DNA of 64,000 nt from CAZUGO01 sp964619935 (lineage in GTDB: Bacteria > Planctomycetota > Phycisphaerae > UBA1845 > CAIVHJ01), in assembly GCA_964619935.1 (NCBI GenBank), contig CAZUGO010000094.1, positions 22,519 through 86,518 of the forward strand. The letters run 5' to 3'. Below are positions 26,363-35,785 of the stretch, in pieces. Position 1 is the stretch's first letter. The number at the start of each line of letters is the position of its first letter. The notes beneath the pieces were generated by a model that was not told where the DNA came from, ran no database searches, and worked only from the letters and a program-made list of their open reading frames with translations. The translations under genes and the position numbers were made by a program.

Positions 26363-28222
26363 CTACGACGGGGTCCGACCGTGAGCGTGCCGGGGCTGCG
26401 ACACGCCCAACTGCACCAAAGGCGGCGGCGTGCCGGGCACGGCATGGCTGGCGCCCGTTCCGGACGGGCTGCGCATGGCGATCGGGCTGGCCGGCACCGC
26501 GGTGCGGCGTTGGATGTTGCCGCGCATCAGGCGCAGGGCCCACCCCAGGGTATTGCGGATGGTCTTGCCCAGGGCCCACATCCCGCGCGCTTGGACTCCG
26601 GCATCCATCAGGTACAGCCGGCTCACCGGTCGCACCAGGGCGATCACGAATCGTACCGGATTGTAGAAGTACAAGTAGGCGATCATGATGTTGAACTGCT
26701 TCTTCCACGGCTGTGGATGCTTGGACGCCACCACGTAGTTGGCATCCAGCATGTGCGGCTCGACCGTTCGCCCCGCGACGCGTTCGTAGACCAGCCCTTC
26801 GGTAAAGCACTGTTCATAGAGCTTCGATCCGGTGGCCGGCGACATCATCAGCACCTGGAGCGAGCAGGCCCCGGAACGCCGCAGCAAACCGACCTGGTTC
26901 AGTAGCCCGTAGGGACTGCCCCGGGTGTACAGCGGCTGATCGTCGTGATGCATCATCATCGGCATCGGGGCAATGCTGTGCTCCTTGAGCAGGGCAAACG
27001 CCTCGGAGGTCTTGTCGACGCTCTGGCCTTTCTTGATCAGCGTGGCGGTCAGGTCCTCGACTCCCAGCCACAGGGCCCGCACACCGGCATTGCGAATGAC
27101 CGCCAGGTGCTCGCGGAGCTGCAGGGTATCGTGGACGGTAACCTCAGTGCCCCAGCGCGCCTTGCTGCGCAACTTGATGCCGTCGAACTCGGCCCGCGCC
27201 AGAGTCTCGACGATGTCCAACGTGCGGGCCTTGTCATTGAAGAAGTTGTCGTCAGATCCGAAGAAGTGCCGAATCCCGTACTCGCGGTACAATCGGTACA
27301 TCTCGTCGGCAATCCGGGCACCGCTCTTGACTCGATGCTGCCGTTGGTTGTAGGCCGGAATCGGGCAATAGGCACAGGCGAACTTGCAGCCGAAGGTCAA
27401 CACCAGCGAGCCGATCCGCGAATGACGGCGAACCTGGTCGGCCGGCAGGGCCCGCCATCCCAAGGTCGTTTCATGGCTCGGCGGTTCCAGCAGCTGGTAG
27501 CCCAGCACCGGGTGGGGCAGTTCGTCCAGATCGCCGACCAGCCGCTGAATGCCGGTATCGACCAGTTCCTCGACGGTGCCGTCCGCGGCGACGCTGGGAT
27601 ACACCAGCCCGGGAATCTCGTCGAGCATGCCGCTGTTGCGGGCTCGGATAAAGGTGGTTCGCAGGGTATCGCCGCGCGAGTGGATCGACAGCAGCAGTTC
27701 CAACAGGCTCAGCAGCACGGTCTCTTCGCCGGTGATCGCCACGTCGGCCGACACCGGGTTGCCCGGCTCCGTGCTGAACACGTCCCAGGGTTCGTAGATG
27801 ACCTTGGGACCGCCGGCAATGATCAGCGGGCGGTGGGCCGGATCGATGCGGCAGGCGTCGCGGATCATGGCGGCACATCGGGCGGCGTGGATCTGCATGC
27901 TCGACACCATGAAGATATCGGGAATGCGGCCGTCCAGACGCATCTGCGCAGGTCGAAATCGGCGGTTCCACTGCTGCAGCACAATGCGCGTCTTGGGAAA
28001 CCCCGCGTCCAACATCGCCGAGCCGATCGCGCGCACGCCAGCCGGTGCCATCTGCAAATCCGCGAAGTCAAACGGCAGCATCCGCGTGCGATGGTCGAAG
28101 GCACAGGCGATCACGGTGGTGAGATCGTGATGGCGAGCCAGCAGGCGCAGCCGTTTGCGCAGGCTGAGCAACTCACCCGGTTTGAGAAGCTCATCTCCAC
28201 GGTTGCGGCGCGGCAGTTCCAT
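26363..28222 (-). CDS. B12-binding-domain radical SAM protein
   Basis: A 619-aa cytoplasmic enzyme. The N-terminal half resembles a cobalamin-binding domain (FMVSSMQIHAARCAAMIRDACR, LIIAGGPKVIYEP, ADVAITGEETVLLSLLELL). The radical SAM core starts with CKFACAYCPIP near residue 280 (CxxxCxxC cluster), followed by ADEMYRLYREYGIRHFFGSDDNFF. A C-terminal helical region (YLYFYNPVRFVIALV) resembles hopanoid-type and other planctomycete members. The substrate is unknown; neighbours do not help. The ATG at 28222 is taken because sequence before it is low in conservation. Confidence 0.85.
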   Translation of the reverse strand: MELPRRNRGDELLKPGELLSLRKRLRLLARHHDLTTVIACAFDHRTRMLPFDFADLQMAPAGVRAIGSAMLDAGFPKTRIVLQQWNRRFRPAQMRLDGRIPDIFMVSSMQIHAARCAAMIRDACRIDPAHRPLIIAGGPKVIYEPWDVFSTEPGNPVSADVAITGEETVLLSLLELLLSIHSRGDTLRTTFIRARNSGMLDEIPGLVYPSVAADGTVEELVDTGIQRLVGDLDELPHPVLGYQLLEPPSHETTLGWRALPADQVRRHSRIGSLVLTFGCKFACAYCPIPAYNQRQHRVKSGARIADEMYRLYREYGIRHFFGSDDNFFNDKARTLDIVETLARAEFDGIKLRSKARWGTEVTVHDTLQLREHLAVIRNAGVRALWLGVEDLTATLIKKGQSVDKTSEAFALLKEHSIAPMPMMMHHDDQPLYTRGSPYGLLNQVGLLRRSGACSLQVLMMSPATGSKLYEQCFTEGLVYERVAGRTVEPHMLDANYVVASKHPQPWKKQFNIMIAYLYFYNPVRFVIALVRPVSRLYLMDAGVQARGMWALGKTIRNTLGWALRLMRGNIQRRTAVPASPIAMRSPSGTGASHAVPGTPPPLVQLGVSQPRHAHGRTPS

Positions 28223-28830
28223 TGCGGATGCTCCACATAGGCTCGGCGGACCCGGCCGTGCTCCGACCATGACCTAGGCCGGCAACGGGACAAGCCAATG
28301 ATTCTAACCTGATTCTGTTGCCCATCAAGGATGGACCCCAAGCGGCACAGACCATTCTTGTTGCTAACAAATCGCTTGGAATTCGCTGCGATCGTCGACT
28401 GTATGGGCTCTGTCAGATTATTTCATAAATACATATCATATTGTGGGTTACGATTCAAGATACCTGTGGCATTACTGATCAGCTATGGATTTTGTCAAGT
28501 TCAGTCCGGATTCCGGCGGGATCCCCTAGTGGCGTGGGGTTGATGCCACCCTTGCCGGTTCGTGCCCTCGAGCACATATGGGTCTGCCGAACGTTCTAGC
28601 GGTACGGTGCCGTGCCTCGGCGCGGTAAGCGTTGGGAGCCTGCGCGGTAAGGGCTGGACGCCGGCGCGGTACGCAACGGCCGCCGGCGCAGCAGGCGCCG
28701 GGGGACAACACCCCGGGTGTTTGGTCTGCACACCGTGCGGTCAAGACCTCAGGCCTCTGCGGACGGCGCCGCAAACCCGCTCCAGGTGACTTCCAACGTC
28801 AGCGAACCCAGCACTCACCGCACGGGTCAC
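28223..28830. other. Non-coding region with AT-rich island and 22-bp repeats
   Basis: About 600 bases with no convincing gene. From about 28300 to 28510 the sequence is clearly AT-richer than its surroundings, and it contains TTGTGGGTTA (28441-28450), also present at the RRM promoter. From 28599 a degenerate 22-bp tandem repeat follows. Confidence 0.6.
28599..28687. repeat. Degenerate 22-bp tandem repeat, four units
   Basis: GCGGTA recurs at 28599, 28622, 28644 and 28666 (steps of 23, 22 and 22 bases), with loosely shared GCC-GC at the unit ends. The sequence differs from the 8-kb array but the period is the same. Confidence 0.6.
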
Positions 28831-31800
28831 CTACTCGCAAGCACCCCAGGCGCCCAGCAGCATCGCCAGATCGGCGGCGTCCACGAGGTTGTCGCCGTTG
28901 AGGTCGGCCGGGCAACCGGGGCAGACGCCCCAGGCGCCCAGCAGCATCGCCAAGTCACCGGCGTCCACGGTGTTGTTGCCGGTCAGATCACCCGGGCAGC
29001 CCACCTCGGTGCAGTCCAGCACCGCCAGCCGCACGCCATCGACGCCGGCCTCCACCACCGAACCAGGCTCGGTATCCTCGGCGACAAAGCGCACCCGGAA
29101 CTGATCGTTGGGCGTGAACCCGGCCACGTCATTCAGGATGAACTGCTTGTCGAACCAGCCGCCGGACACCTCTGGGCCTGCGGGGCCCACACTCTCCAAG
29201 GTCGCCCATGACTGACCCCCGTCGTCGGAGATCTGGACCACAAACACGTCGGTGAAGGGTGCGGCGCCGAAGCTGTTGTGGAACCAGCGGTCGTAAGACA
29301 GCAAGGCCGTGCCGCCGGAGGCATCCATGACCGGCGAGGTCAGCGTCGTGGAACCTCCGTCCACATCGCTGTTCTCATCGACATTGTCGGTCAGGTAACA
29401 CTGTCCCGACCCATCGGCATCCGCTGCGGGATCGCCGCGATCGCCGCCGCCGACCGGGGCGCCGCGGTCCCAGGGGCCGTCGGTCAGGCCGGGGCTGTTG
29501 ACCACCGTCCAGCCGCTGTCCGCTTCAAAGTGGTCCTCGAAGTCGACGGTCAGGGTCCCCACCAAGGCGGTGTGCACGCTGCTCGGCGCGCCGGTCGGGT
29601 GGGTCCGCACTGACCCGCCGTCGCCCTCGGCGCTGATGTAGTACTCCGGCGCGGCGGCACAGTTGGGCGGCGGCGGCAGCGTGGCCTCAAACGAATCTCC
29701 CCCCATCGGGGTCAGCGGCGCGGTCAAGAACGTACCGCCGTCGTACCGATAGTGCAAGGTCGCGGTGCCGGGCTCGTACACCTCGTTGCCGGCCTCGATC
29801 AACACGGGAAACGCGGACCCGCCGCCCAGCGGCAGATTCTCCGGCAGGCCGTCGGGCAGACTGATCAGCAAAGGAATGGTCCCGCAGACCGGCCCGGTGA
29901 TATTGAGCGTGAAGTTGCCGACCGCGCCCTGCCACCCGGTGACCCGCACCAGGTACGTATTGCCGGCAACCACATTGAGCGTGACTTCAGACGGCCCGCC
30001 GCCGGCACAGGAGTCATCGTCGCACGCCAGGTTGTTGCCGACACCGCCGGGGCATCCGCTGTGGACCGACAGCACCGAGTCATAGCCGGTATTGCCGCAC
30101 AGTGAGAAGGTCGCCAGACCATCGCTGCTCGGGGTGTAGGTGTACCAGACGTCGGGCGAACCGCCGCTGTCGCCGCAGGTGGCATTGCCGTCGGTGGTGG
30201 CACTGAAGGTCTGACCGCTGACCGGGCCGTCGCAGGCTTCGATGGCATTGCTGCAGTTGTCGTTGTCCGGAGCGGGCAGCGGCACCATGCTGTGCGGTTC
30301 GAAGCCGGCGGTGATTTCGGGCGAATGCGGCGTCCCGTTGCCGAGATCGGCATCATCGTCATCGAGGGTCAGCCAATCGATGTAAATCTGCGGGGTGATC
30401 GTCGAACCGTTGTGCAGCAGGATGCTGTTGACCGCGAGGTTCTGTAGGATCTCGAGATAATCGGCCGGTTCGGTGACCACCAGCTCATTGCGGGTATCCC
30501 AGACGCAGCCCGAGATCAGGTTGCCGCAGGCGTGCGACGAGCCGGTGCATGGATACTGGACGTCATTGTCGGCCGAGCGCAGCGAGCCCACGCAGTCGCC
30601 GATGTCAAAGCCCTGGCCCAATCTGGGGTCGTCCAGAATCACCACGCTCATGACGTCGCCGGTGCCCTCGCCGAACTGACCCTGGCCGCTGCCGGCCGCG
30701 TTCACCAGGTGATGACCGTATTCGTGGTAGACCACGCTGGACCAGGCGGTGTTCGGCGCACCGCCGCCTTCCTGGCAGAAGTTGATCGACGGCACGGTAT
30801 CATCGTACCAGGCATTCGCCGGGCAGACGAAGTCGGTGCGGTTGACCACCACCTCGAATTCCTGATCTTGCAGCGTCGGGTACGCCGGATTGTGCGAGAT
30901 GACCATGTCACGGACGACGTTGGACTCGATGTAGGCGTTCACCTCCGCCCGGCGCAGCGGGTCGCTGTTGTCGGCGTTGTGCAGGAAGTCGGCCGGTCCC
31001 GGCGGGGTGACCCTCTGGGACAAGGCGGCGTCGCTGCCGGCGGCATTGAACACCTGGAACCACTCCCCGCGGACGGCCGAATCCACCATGACCGCGGCAC
31101 TGCCCAGGTTCGAGATGATGAAGTTGCCGTCGACATCGGCGAAGGCCACCGAGCCGCCGATGTTGACGCGGGCGTAGGGCATGGGCTTGACCACTTCGGC
31201 AGCGCACTGTTCCGCGCCGCCGCCCGGCGTGGCCAGGGCGCTGACGGTGCCGGCCACGTCGATCTCGTGAATGTGGCTGTCGCGCTGCAGCACGGTCCCG
31301 TCGCTCAGGTCGGTCACATAGCGCCATTTCTGATCGGACGGTTGGTTGGGAGCAAAGTTGTCCGCGGAAAACGTCAAGGCTACCCGCGGCTGGGTCTTGG
31401 GACCGTCGCCCGCCCAGATCACCACTTGCGGCTGGGTGAAGTGCACCAGGCTGGGCGCTGCCGCCCAGACCGCCTGCTTGGCGGCTGCGAACCGTCCCTG
31501 CACGAACTCGCCGCGGCCCAGTTGGTTCAGCAGATTGTCCTCGACGGCGAAACCGCCGAGATCGCGCAAACCGGAGGTCACCAGCACCAGCGGGTAGCCC
31601 GGCTCGTTCCGCACCAGCAGGCGGATATCGGAATCCAGCACCGGCAGCCCGTTGCGATACTGACTGTAATACACCAGCGTGAACTTGTAGGTGGCGGTCT
31701 GGCGGTCGAACATCACGCCTTGGGTGTGCCGTCGGTCGGCCAGGAAGCTGGCCGGCCGCAGGTCGGCGGGATCAACGTTCCACATGCCGGCGTGATCGGC

Positions 31801-32034
31801 CACGAAGCGGCCGGCGCTGTCTTGCGGGCTACTGCCGAACGCGACGGCCGTTCCGTACACCCGGGTCACTGCTGAGGACGTCCGGTACAACCTGGCCTGC
31901 GGAAACTGCCGCGAAAAGGACTCCGCGGCCGCCCGGGCGCTTCCGCTGGTTTCGGAATCCGCGGCCGCCTCGACGCGCGACGGAAGGCCGGCGGCCATCA
32001 TTCCGACGAGTACCAGAACGTTCCTACCGTTCAT
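28831..32034 (-). CDS. Secreted zinc metalloprotease with dockerin-like repeats
   Basis: A 1067-aa exported protein. It has a signal peptide, a propeptide-like region to about residue 240, and a gluzincin-type catalytic domain with HEYGHH near residue 435 and the downstream GEGTGDVMS supplying the third zinc ligand, as in M4/M36-like peptidases. Next come a PPC-like beta domain (DVWYTYTPSSDGLATFSLCGNTGYDSVLSV), a jelly-roll-like domain (DHFEADSGWTVVNSPGLTDGPWDRG) and two dockerin-like repeats (LTGNNTVDAGDLAMLLGAWG; LNGDNLVDAADLAMLLGAWG). It probably degrades extracellular protein or matures surface proteins. The C-terminal repeats match those of the cytochrome protein at 4180, so both may share a surface-anchoring mechanism. 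Confidence 0.85.
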   Translation of the reverse strand: MNGRNVLVLVGMMAAGLPSRVEAAADSETSGSARAAAESFSRQFPQARLYRTSSAVTRVYGTAVAFGSSPQDSAGRFVADHAGMWNVDPADLRPASFLADRRHTQGVMFDRQTATYKFTLVYYSQYRNGLPVLDSDIRLLVRNEPGYPLVLVTSGLRDLGGFAVEDNLLNQLGRGEFVQGRFAAAKQAVWAAAPSLVHFTQPQVVIWAGDGPKTQPRVALTFSADNFAPNQPSDQKWRYVTDLSDGTVLQRDSHIHEIDVAGTVSALATPGGGAEQCAAEVVKPMPYARVNIGGSVAFADVDGNFIISNLGSAAVMVDSAVRGEWFQVFNAAGSDAALSQRVTPPGPADFLHNADNSDPLRRAEVNAYIESNVVRDMVISHNPAYPTLQDQEFEVVVNRTDFVCPANAWYDDTVPSINFCQEGGGAPNTAWSSVVYHEYGHHLVNAAGSGQGQFGEGTGDVMSVVILDDPRLGQGFDIGDCVGSLRSADNDVQYPCTGSSHACGNLISGCVWDTRNELVVTEPADYLEILQNLAVNSILLHNGSTITPQIYIDWLTLDDDDADLGNGTPHSPEITAGFEPHSMVPLPAPDNDNCSNAIEACDGPVSGQTFSATTDGNATCGDSGGSPDVWYTYTPSSDGLATFSLCGNTGYDSVLSVHSGCPGGVGNNLACDDDSCAGGGPSEVTLNVVAGNTYLVRVTGWQGAVGNFTLNITGPVCGTIPLLISLPDGLPENLPLGGGSAFPVLIEAGNEVYEPGTATLHYRYDGGTFLTAPLTPMGGDSFEATLPPPPNCAAAPEYYISAEGDGGSVRTHPTGAPSSVHTALVGTLTVDFEDHFEADSGWTVVNSPGLTDGPWDRGAPVGGGDRGDPAADADGSGQCYLTDNVDENSDVDGGSTTLTSPVMDASGGTALLSYDRWFHNSFGAAPFTDVFVVQISDDGGQSWATLESVGPAGPEVSGGWFDKQFILNDVAGFTPNDQFRVRFVAEDTEPGSVVEAGVDGVRLAVLDCTEVGCPGDLTGNNTVDAGDLAMLLGAWGVCPGCPADLNGDNLVDAADLAMLLGAWGACE

Positions 32035-32944
32035 CGTGAACTCCTTTCACTTGAGGTCAGGTTGTCGTTTCGATGCGATCAGGAGGGCCGTGGCTAATCA
32101 ACGGGACTTCCCGGGCGCTCCCCGGGGCGATGTCTGGCGCGTCTGCCTCGCGAACCAGGACCCGGAGCATCGTTCAGCTTACCGCAAACCAAAATCGCGA
32201 GCCCGGAAAAAACGCGGAGCCTAGGTGGCGAGGGACACCGATCGACCCACCGGAATCATCCTGCCGGGCAATCCATTCAGACCCCGGGGGCAGAGCAATC
32301 CGCGGCGCGTTACTGCCTAGTCTGCGCCACAGCAGCGCCCGACCGCAAGACCTCCGCCGCGAATATTAGAGCACCACACGGAGCGAGGCGAGCCGTCGCA
32401 AGCATCGCCGCCCGCCCGGCCCCCCGGTACCGCCCGCAGCAGGACCCGGCGGGTGGGCCAGCGACTGCCGTGGGTTCCGGATGGTCCGTTCCCAACGTTG
32501 CCTCGGGCCGGCGGTGCCCGGTCGTGTCCCCCATCAAGCTCCTGGCGGGACGCAGAATTAGGTGATCCACAGTGGTCCGGCCGCCGGTGAGGTTGGCTTC
32601 ACCAGTCTGTGGACCCAGCAAGGTCGCGGGGCGCGCAAAGGTCTCGCTAAAGTTCTGGTAAGAACCCATGAAGAATCGCTTCCCGAAACGACGCCGGTGA
32701 ATCCGTGCGAGGTTCGGCGCTTCCTGTTCGTAATCCGGTGATGGATGCCTGATCGCAGTGGGAACATGCGGCCAACGGCGCCCGCGGGGGTTCATTCACA
32801 CCGACCGCGGAAATGGATCCTGCGGTGTCCTGCCCGCCGCGGTCTGGAGAAGGCGCCAACCAGGGCGTAGACCGGTGCAAGGTGGGCTCGTACTATTCGG
32901 CGAGAGCCTGGAAGGCGTCGTTCACTTCTCTAGAGGATCGAAAC
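32035..32944. other. Long intergenic region, nothing recognised
   Basis: About 900 bases. Open frames here have Arg/Pro/Ala-rich translations without domain-like patterns. I see no RNA gene, repeat or transposon end. Confidence 0.5.
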
Positions 32945-33343
32945 ATGCTTCGACTGGTACTGATCGCGTGTAGTTGCACCCTGATGGTGGAGTCTGGTTG
33001 CAGCTTGAAGGAAATTCGCAGCAAGAGCACCGTCGGCCCTGAGTGGCGCAGCAGCGGAGCCGGCGGGCAGCGGGAGCATGAGGTCCGCTGGAGCGGCCAG
33101 CAGGGCTTCGAGCTAAAATGGGACCGCGGCATCAGCACCACGGTGACCTATCGCCGTCGCGACTCCGACGGCGGCGACGGCGATCATGACAACGGCGTGT
33201 GGTTCGAGCTGGGGTTCCCGCTGTGGAAGGCCAAGGAGCAGGAGACCCTGGCCCAGCGGGTCAAGTCGCTGGAAGCCCGCCTGGCCTACTTGGAATCAAG
33301 CAACCCCCAACCCGCCCTGGCGGACCCATCGACAGGAGATTAG
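32945..33343 (+). CDS. Small lipoprotein with C-terminal coiled coil
   Basis: A 132-aa protein with a lipoprotein signal (TLMVESGC, Cys about residue 19), a polar beta-like middle (WRSSGAGGQREHEVRWSGQQGFELKWDRGISTTVTYRRRD), WFELGFPLWKAKEQE, and a short coiled coil (LAQRVKSLEARLAYLES). I recognise no family. It is followed immediately by another small lipoprotein gene with its own ribosome-binding site. Confidence 0.7.
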   Translation: MLRLVLIACSCTLMVESGCSLKEIRSKSTVGPEWRSSGAGGQREHEVRWSGQQGFELKWDRGISTTVTYRRRDSDGGDGDHDNGVWFELGFPLWKAKEQETLAQRVKSLEARLAYLESSNPQPALADPSTGD

Positions 33344-33344
33344 T

Positions 33345-33515
33345 GTGAAACGCCAACCGACCCAGTCAATCATTCTGGTGCTGTGGGCCTGCGGCATGAT
33401 CCTGTGCAGCGGTTGTACCGACATTGTCCACGACAGTGCCCTCAACGCGATCGAAGGGGTGCTCGAGGGCGTGTTCACCGATTGGATCACCAGCCTCCTG
33501 CCTCCGCCGGGCTGA
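33345..33515 (+). CDS. 56-aa lipoprotein
   Basis: Starts at GTG 33345, one base after the previous stop, with AGGAG eight bases upstream. The translation has a lipobox signal (ILVLWACGMILCSGC) and a short amphipathic tail (ALNAIEGVLEGVFTDWITSLL). The family is unknown. The tight spacing and ribosome-binding site support it as a real small gene, cotranscribed with the 132-aa lipoprotein. Confidence 0.65.
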   Translation: MKRQPTQSIILVLWACGMILCSGCTDIVHDSALNAIEGVLEGVFTDWITSLLPPPG

Positions 33516-33614
33516 TCGCCGGCGGGAACCCGGGCGGGTGCCGCCGGCCGTATTTCCGCATTGCCGCCGGCGTGTGCTATGATGTGGCCCGGTCGCCACC
33601 AGGAGGGCAACAGC

Positions 33615-34529
33615 GTGTCCGAGCACCCAGAGCCACCGCCGACACCGTCTGCACCCGCCGAGAAGGCGGTGACCCCGCCGCGAGTCGGCTCCCAGGGGCA
33701 TCGCCAAGCCGAGCGGGCGACCCGCTGGCTGCGGGCCCTGCTGGCACTGCCCGGCTGGGTGCGCATCCCGCTGCTGGTCGGGGTGTTTCTGTTGTACTCA
33801 CCGCCCTTGGTGTTCAACCTGATCAGCATCATGAATGTCACCCGCACCAATCGTTTGCGGGTGTACTCCTACCCCGCGTTCGTGTTCACCTGGCCAATCA
33901 TCGCCTGGGGGCTGGTTTTTGGCGGGCTCAAGACCCTGGGCGTGCCCGACGCCGTTCTGGCCTGGGCCTACTTGATGCTGTTGGTGTTCACCATGGTGAC
34001 CATGGGGTTTGATTTCAAGTTCGGCGGCTGGCTGGGCATCATCGCAACGGTGACCGTGGTCATCGTGGCCTTGGGCTGGTGGGGATCGGCCACGGATATC
34101 GCGGTGTTTCACCGCATTCGGGAGCTGCTGTCCGGCTGGTTGACCCTTCCGGTGGGCTGGGTGGTGACCCTTTCGGTGTTCCTCCTGGTGATCTACCTGG
34201 TGATGATGACCCTGCGGCGGTTCAACAAGCGCCTGCGGATTCACGGCAACCTGGTGATCATCGACACCCTGCTGGGCAAGATTGATCGCAACACCCGGGC
34301 GTCATACGGCATCAACGACGACGTTCCGGATGTCAACGAACTGCTGCTGGGGATGTGCTCGGCGTTTCTGCTCGAAGGCAAAGGCACGGTCTCCAGCCAC
34401 GAGTTCAAGAACGTGCCGGGCGGTCCGCTGGTCACCCGGGTCATCGAGGAGATGCTGGCGGCCACCGCCGTCGAGGACGAGACCGACCTGCTCAGCGACG
34501 ACGGCGGAAACGACGACCTGGGCGACTGA
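33615..34529 (+). CDS. Multi-pass membrane protein of the SPFH operon
   Basis: A 304-aa protein starting at GTG 33615, with AGGAGG nine bases upstream. A Pro-rich cytoplasmic lead is followed by about five hydrophobic segments (IPLLVGVFLLYSPPLVFNLI, YPAFVFTWPIIAWGLVFGGL, AVLAWAYLMLLVFTMVTMGF, WLGIIATVTVVIVALGWWG, WVVTLSVFLLVIYLVMMTL) and a ~95-residue acidic cytoplasmic domain. I do not recognise a family; it stands first in an operon with the SPFH and zinc-ribbon proteins and may be their membrane partner. Confidence 0.75.
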   Translation: MSEHPEPPPTPSAPAEKAVTPPRVGSQGHRQAERATRWLRALLALPGWVRIPLLVGVFLLYSPPLVFNLISIMNVTRTNRLRVYSYPAFVFTWPIIAWGLVFGGLKTLGVPDAVLAWAYLMLLVFTMVTMGFDFKFGGWLGIIATVTVVIVALGWWGSATDIAVFHRIRELLSGWLTLPVGWVVTLSVFLLVIYLVMMTLRRFNKRLRIHGNLVIIDTLLGKIDRNTRASYGINDDVPDVNELLLGMCSAFLLEGKGTVSSHEFKNVPGGPLVTRVIEEMLAATAVEDETDLLSDDGGNDDLGD

Positions 34530-34650
34530 TCGGACGACCGCGACCCGGCGGGGTGTGGCAGGGGCGGCCGTCCATCGTTACAATTTCAATCTGGGGCACC
34601 GCAGGTACGGCACCGGCGGGTCTCGTTTCCCCAGCGAAGGGAGCCTTCCG

Positions 34651-35751
34651 ATGGGTCTGTTCGACAAACTCCGTGCCGAACTGATTGACATTATCGAATG
34701 GCTGGATCATTCGCGCGAGACGCTGGTCTGGCGCTTCCCGCGGTACCACAACCAGATCAAGAACGGGGCCCAGTTAATCGTCCGGCCCGGCCAGATGGCC
34801 ATCTTCGTGCACCGCGGTAAGCTGGCCGACGTTTTCGAACCGGGCAACTACCGCCTGACCACCGACAACCTTCCGATCCTGAGCACCCTGCAGGGCTGGA
34901 AGCACGGCTTCGACAGCCCCTTCAAGTCGGAAGTGTACTTCGTCAGCACCATCCAGGTCACCGATCTCAAGTGGGGCACGCCCAATCCGATCATGCTCCG
35001 CGACCCCGAGTTCGGACCGATCCGGCTGCGGGCTTTCGGCACCTATTCGCTCAAGGCAGTCGATCCGCGGGCGCTGCTCGAAACGTTGATCGGCACCGAC
35101 GCCAGCTTCGAAGCCGACGAGATCCAGGAGTTCACGCGGTCGATGATCAACACCGCGCTGGCCGATCTGCTCGGCGAACAGAAGCTGGCCGCCCTGGACC
35201 TGGCCGCCCGCTACCAGGAGATGTCCGATCTGTTGCGCCGCAAGGTGGTCGAGCGGATTGACGATGAGTACGGGCTGGACATACCCCAGTTGTTCATCGT
35301 CAACATCTCGCTTCCGGAGGACGTCGAGAAGGCCCTCGACACCCGCACCAGCATGGGCGTCATCGGCGACCTGAATCGCTTCCAGCAGTACCAGATGGGC
35401 CAGGCCATGACCGCGGCCGCCAACAATCCGGCGGGCGGCGGTGCGGCCGAAGGCCTCGGCCTGGGAATGGGCTTTGCCATGGCCGGGCGGATGATGAACG
35501 CCCCCGCGATGACCGGGGCGCCGGGTGGTGGACCCCCGCCGCCGCCCGGGGCGCCGACCTGGTACATTGCAGTCGGCGGGCAGACCCGCGGTCCGTTCAC
35601 CATCGAGCAGATTGCCGCGGCGGCCCGAGCAGGCGAGATCACCGGCCAGACCACCTTGTGGACCACCGGCATGGCCAACTGGGCTCCCGCCGCCGAGATT
35701 CCGCAGGTCGCCACGCACTTGAGCGGTGGACCGCCACCGCCGCCCTCCTGA
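34651..35751 (+). CDS. SPFH domain protein fused to a GYF_2 domain (YdjI-like)
   Basis: A 366-aa protein. The N-terminal 250 residues form an SPFH/band-7-like domain of the YdjI (virion core protein) type: QLIVRPGQMAIFVHRGKLADVFEPGNYRL, IRLRAFGTYSLKAVDPRALLETLIG, and the helical ALDLAARYQEMSDLLRRKVVERIDDEYGLDI. A Gly/Ala/Met-rich linker and a Pro-rich stretch lead to a GYF_2 domain (residues ~302-355: WYIAVGGQTRGPFTIEQI...TTLWTTGMANW). In Bacillus, ydjI belongs to an envelope-stress operon with a PspA-like gene; here zinc-ribbon proteins follow instead. Confidence 0.9.
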   Translation: MGLFDKLRAELIDIIEWLDHSRETLVWRFPRYHNQIKNGAQLIVRPGQMAIFVHRGKLADVFEPGNYRLTTDNLPILSTLQGWKHGFDSPFKSEVYFVSTIQVTDLKWGTPNPIMLRDPEFGPIRLRAFGTYSLKAVDPRALLETLIGTDASFEADEIQEFTRSMINTALADLLGEQKLAALDLAARYQEMSDLLRRKVVERIDDEYGLDIPQLFIVNISLPEDVEKALDTRTSMGVIGDLNRFQQYQMGQAMTAAANNPAGGGAAEGLGLGMGFAMAGRMMNAPAMTGAPGGGPPPPPGAPTWYIAVGGQTRGPFTIEQIAAAARAGEITGQTTLWTTGMANWAPAAEIPQVATHLSGGPPPPPS

Positions 35752-35785
35752 GGCCCCTCGGGCGCACCCGCCAGGGAGACTCGCG

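Noticed and set aside
32310..32795. A 161-codon minus-strand frame in the long spacer
   Set aside because: The translation is Arg/Pro/Ala-rich and irregular, with no ribosome-binding site or motif.
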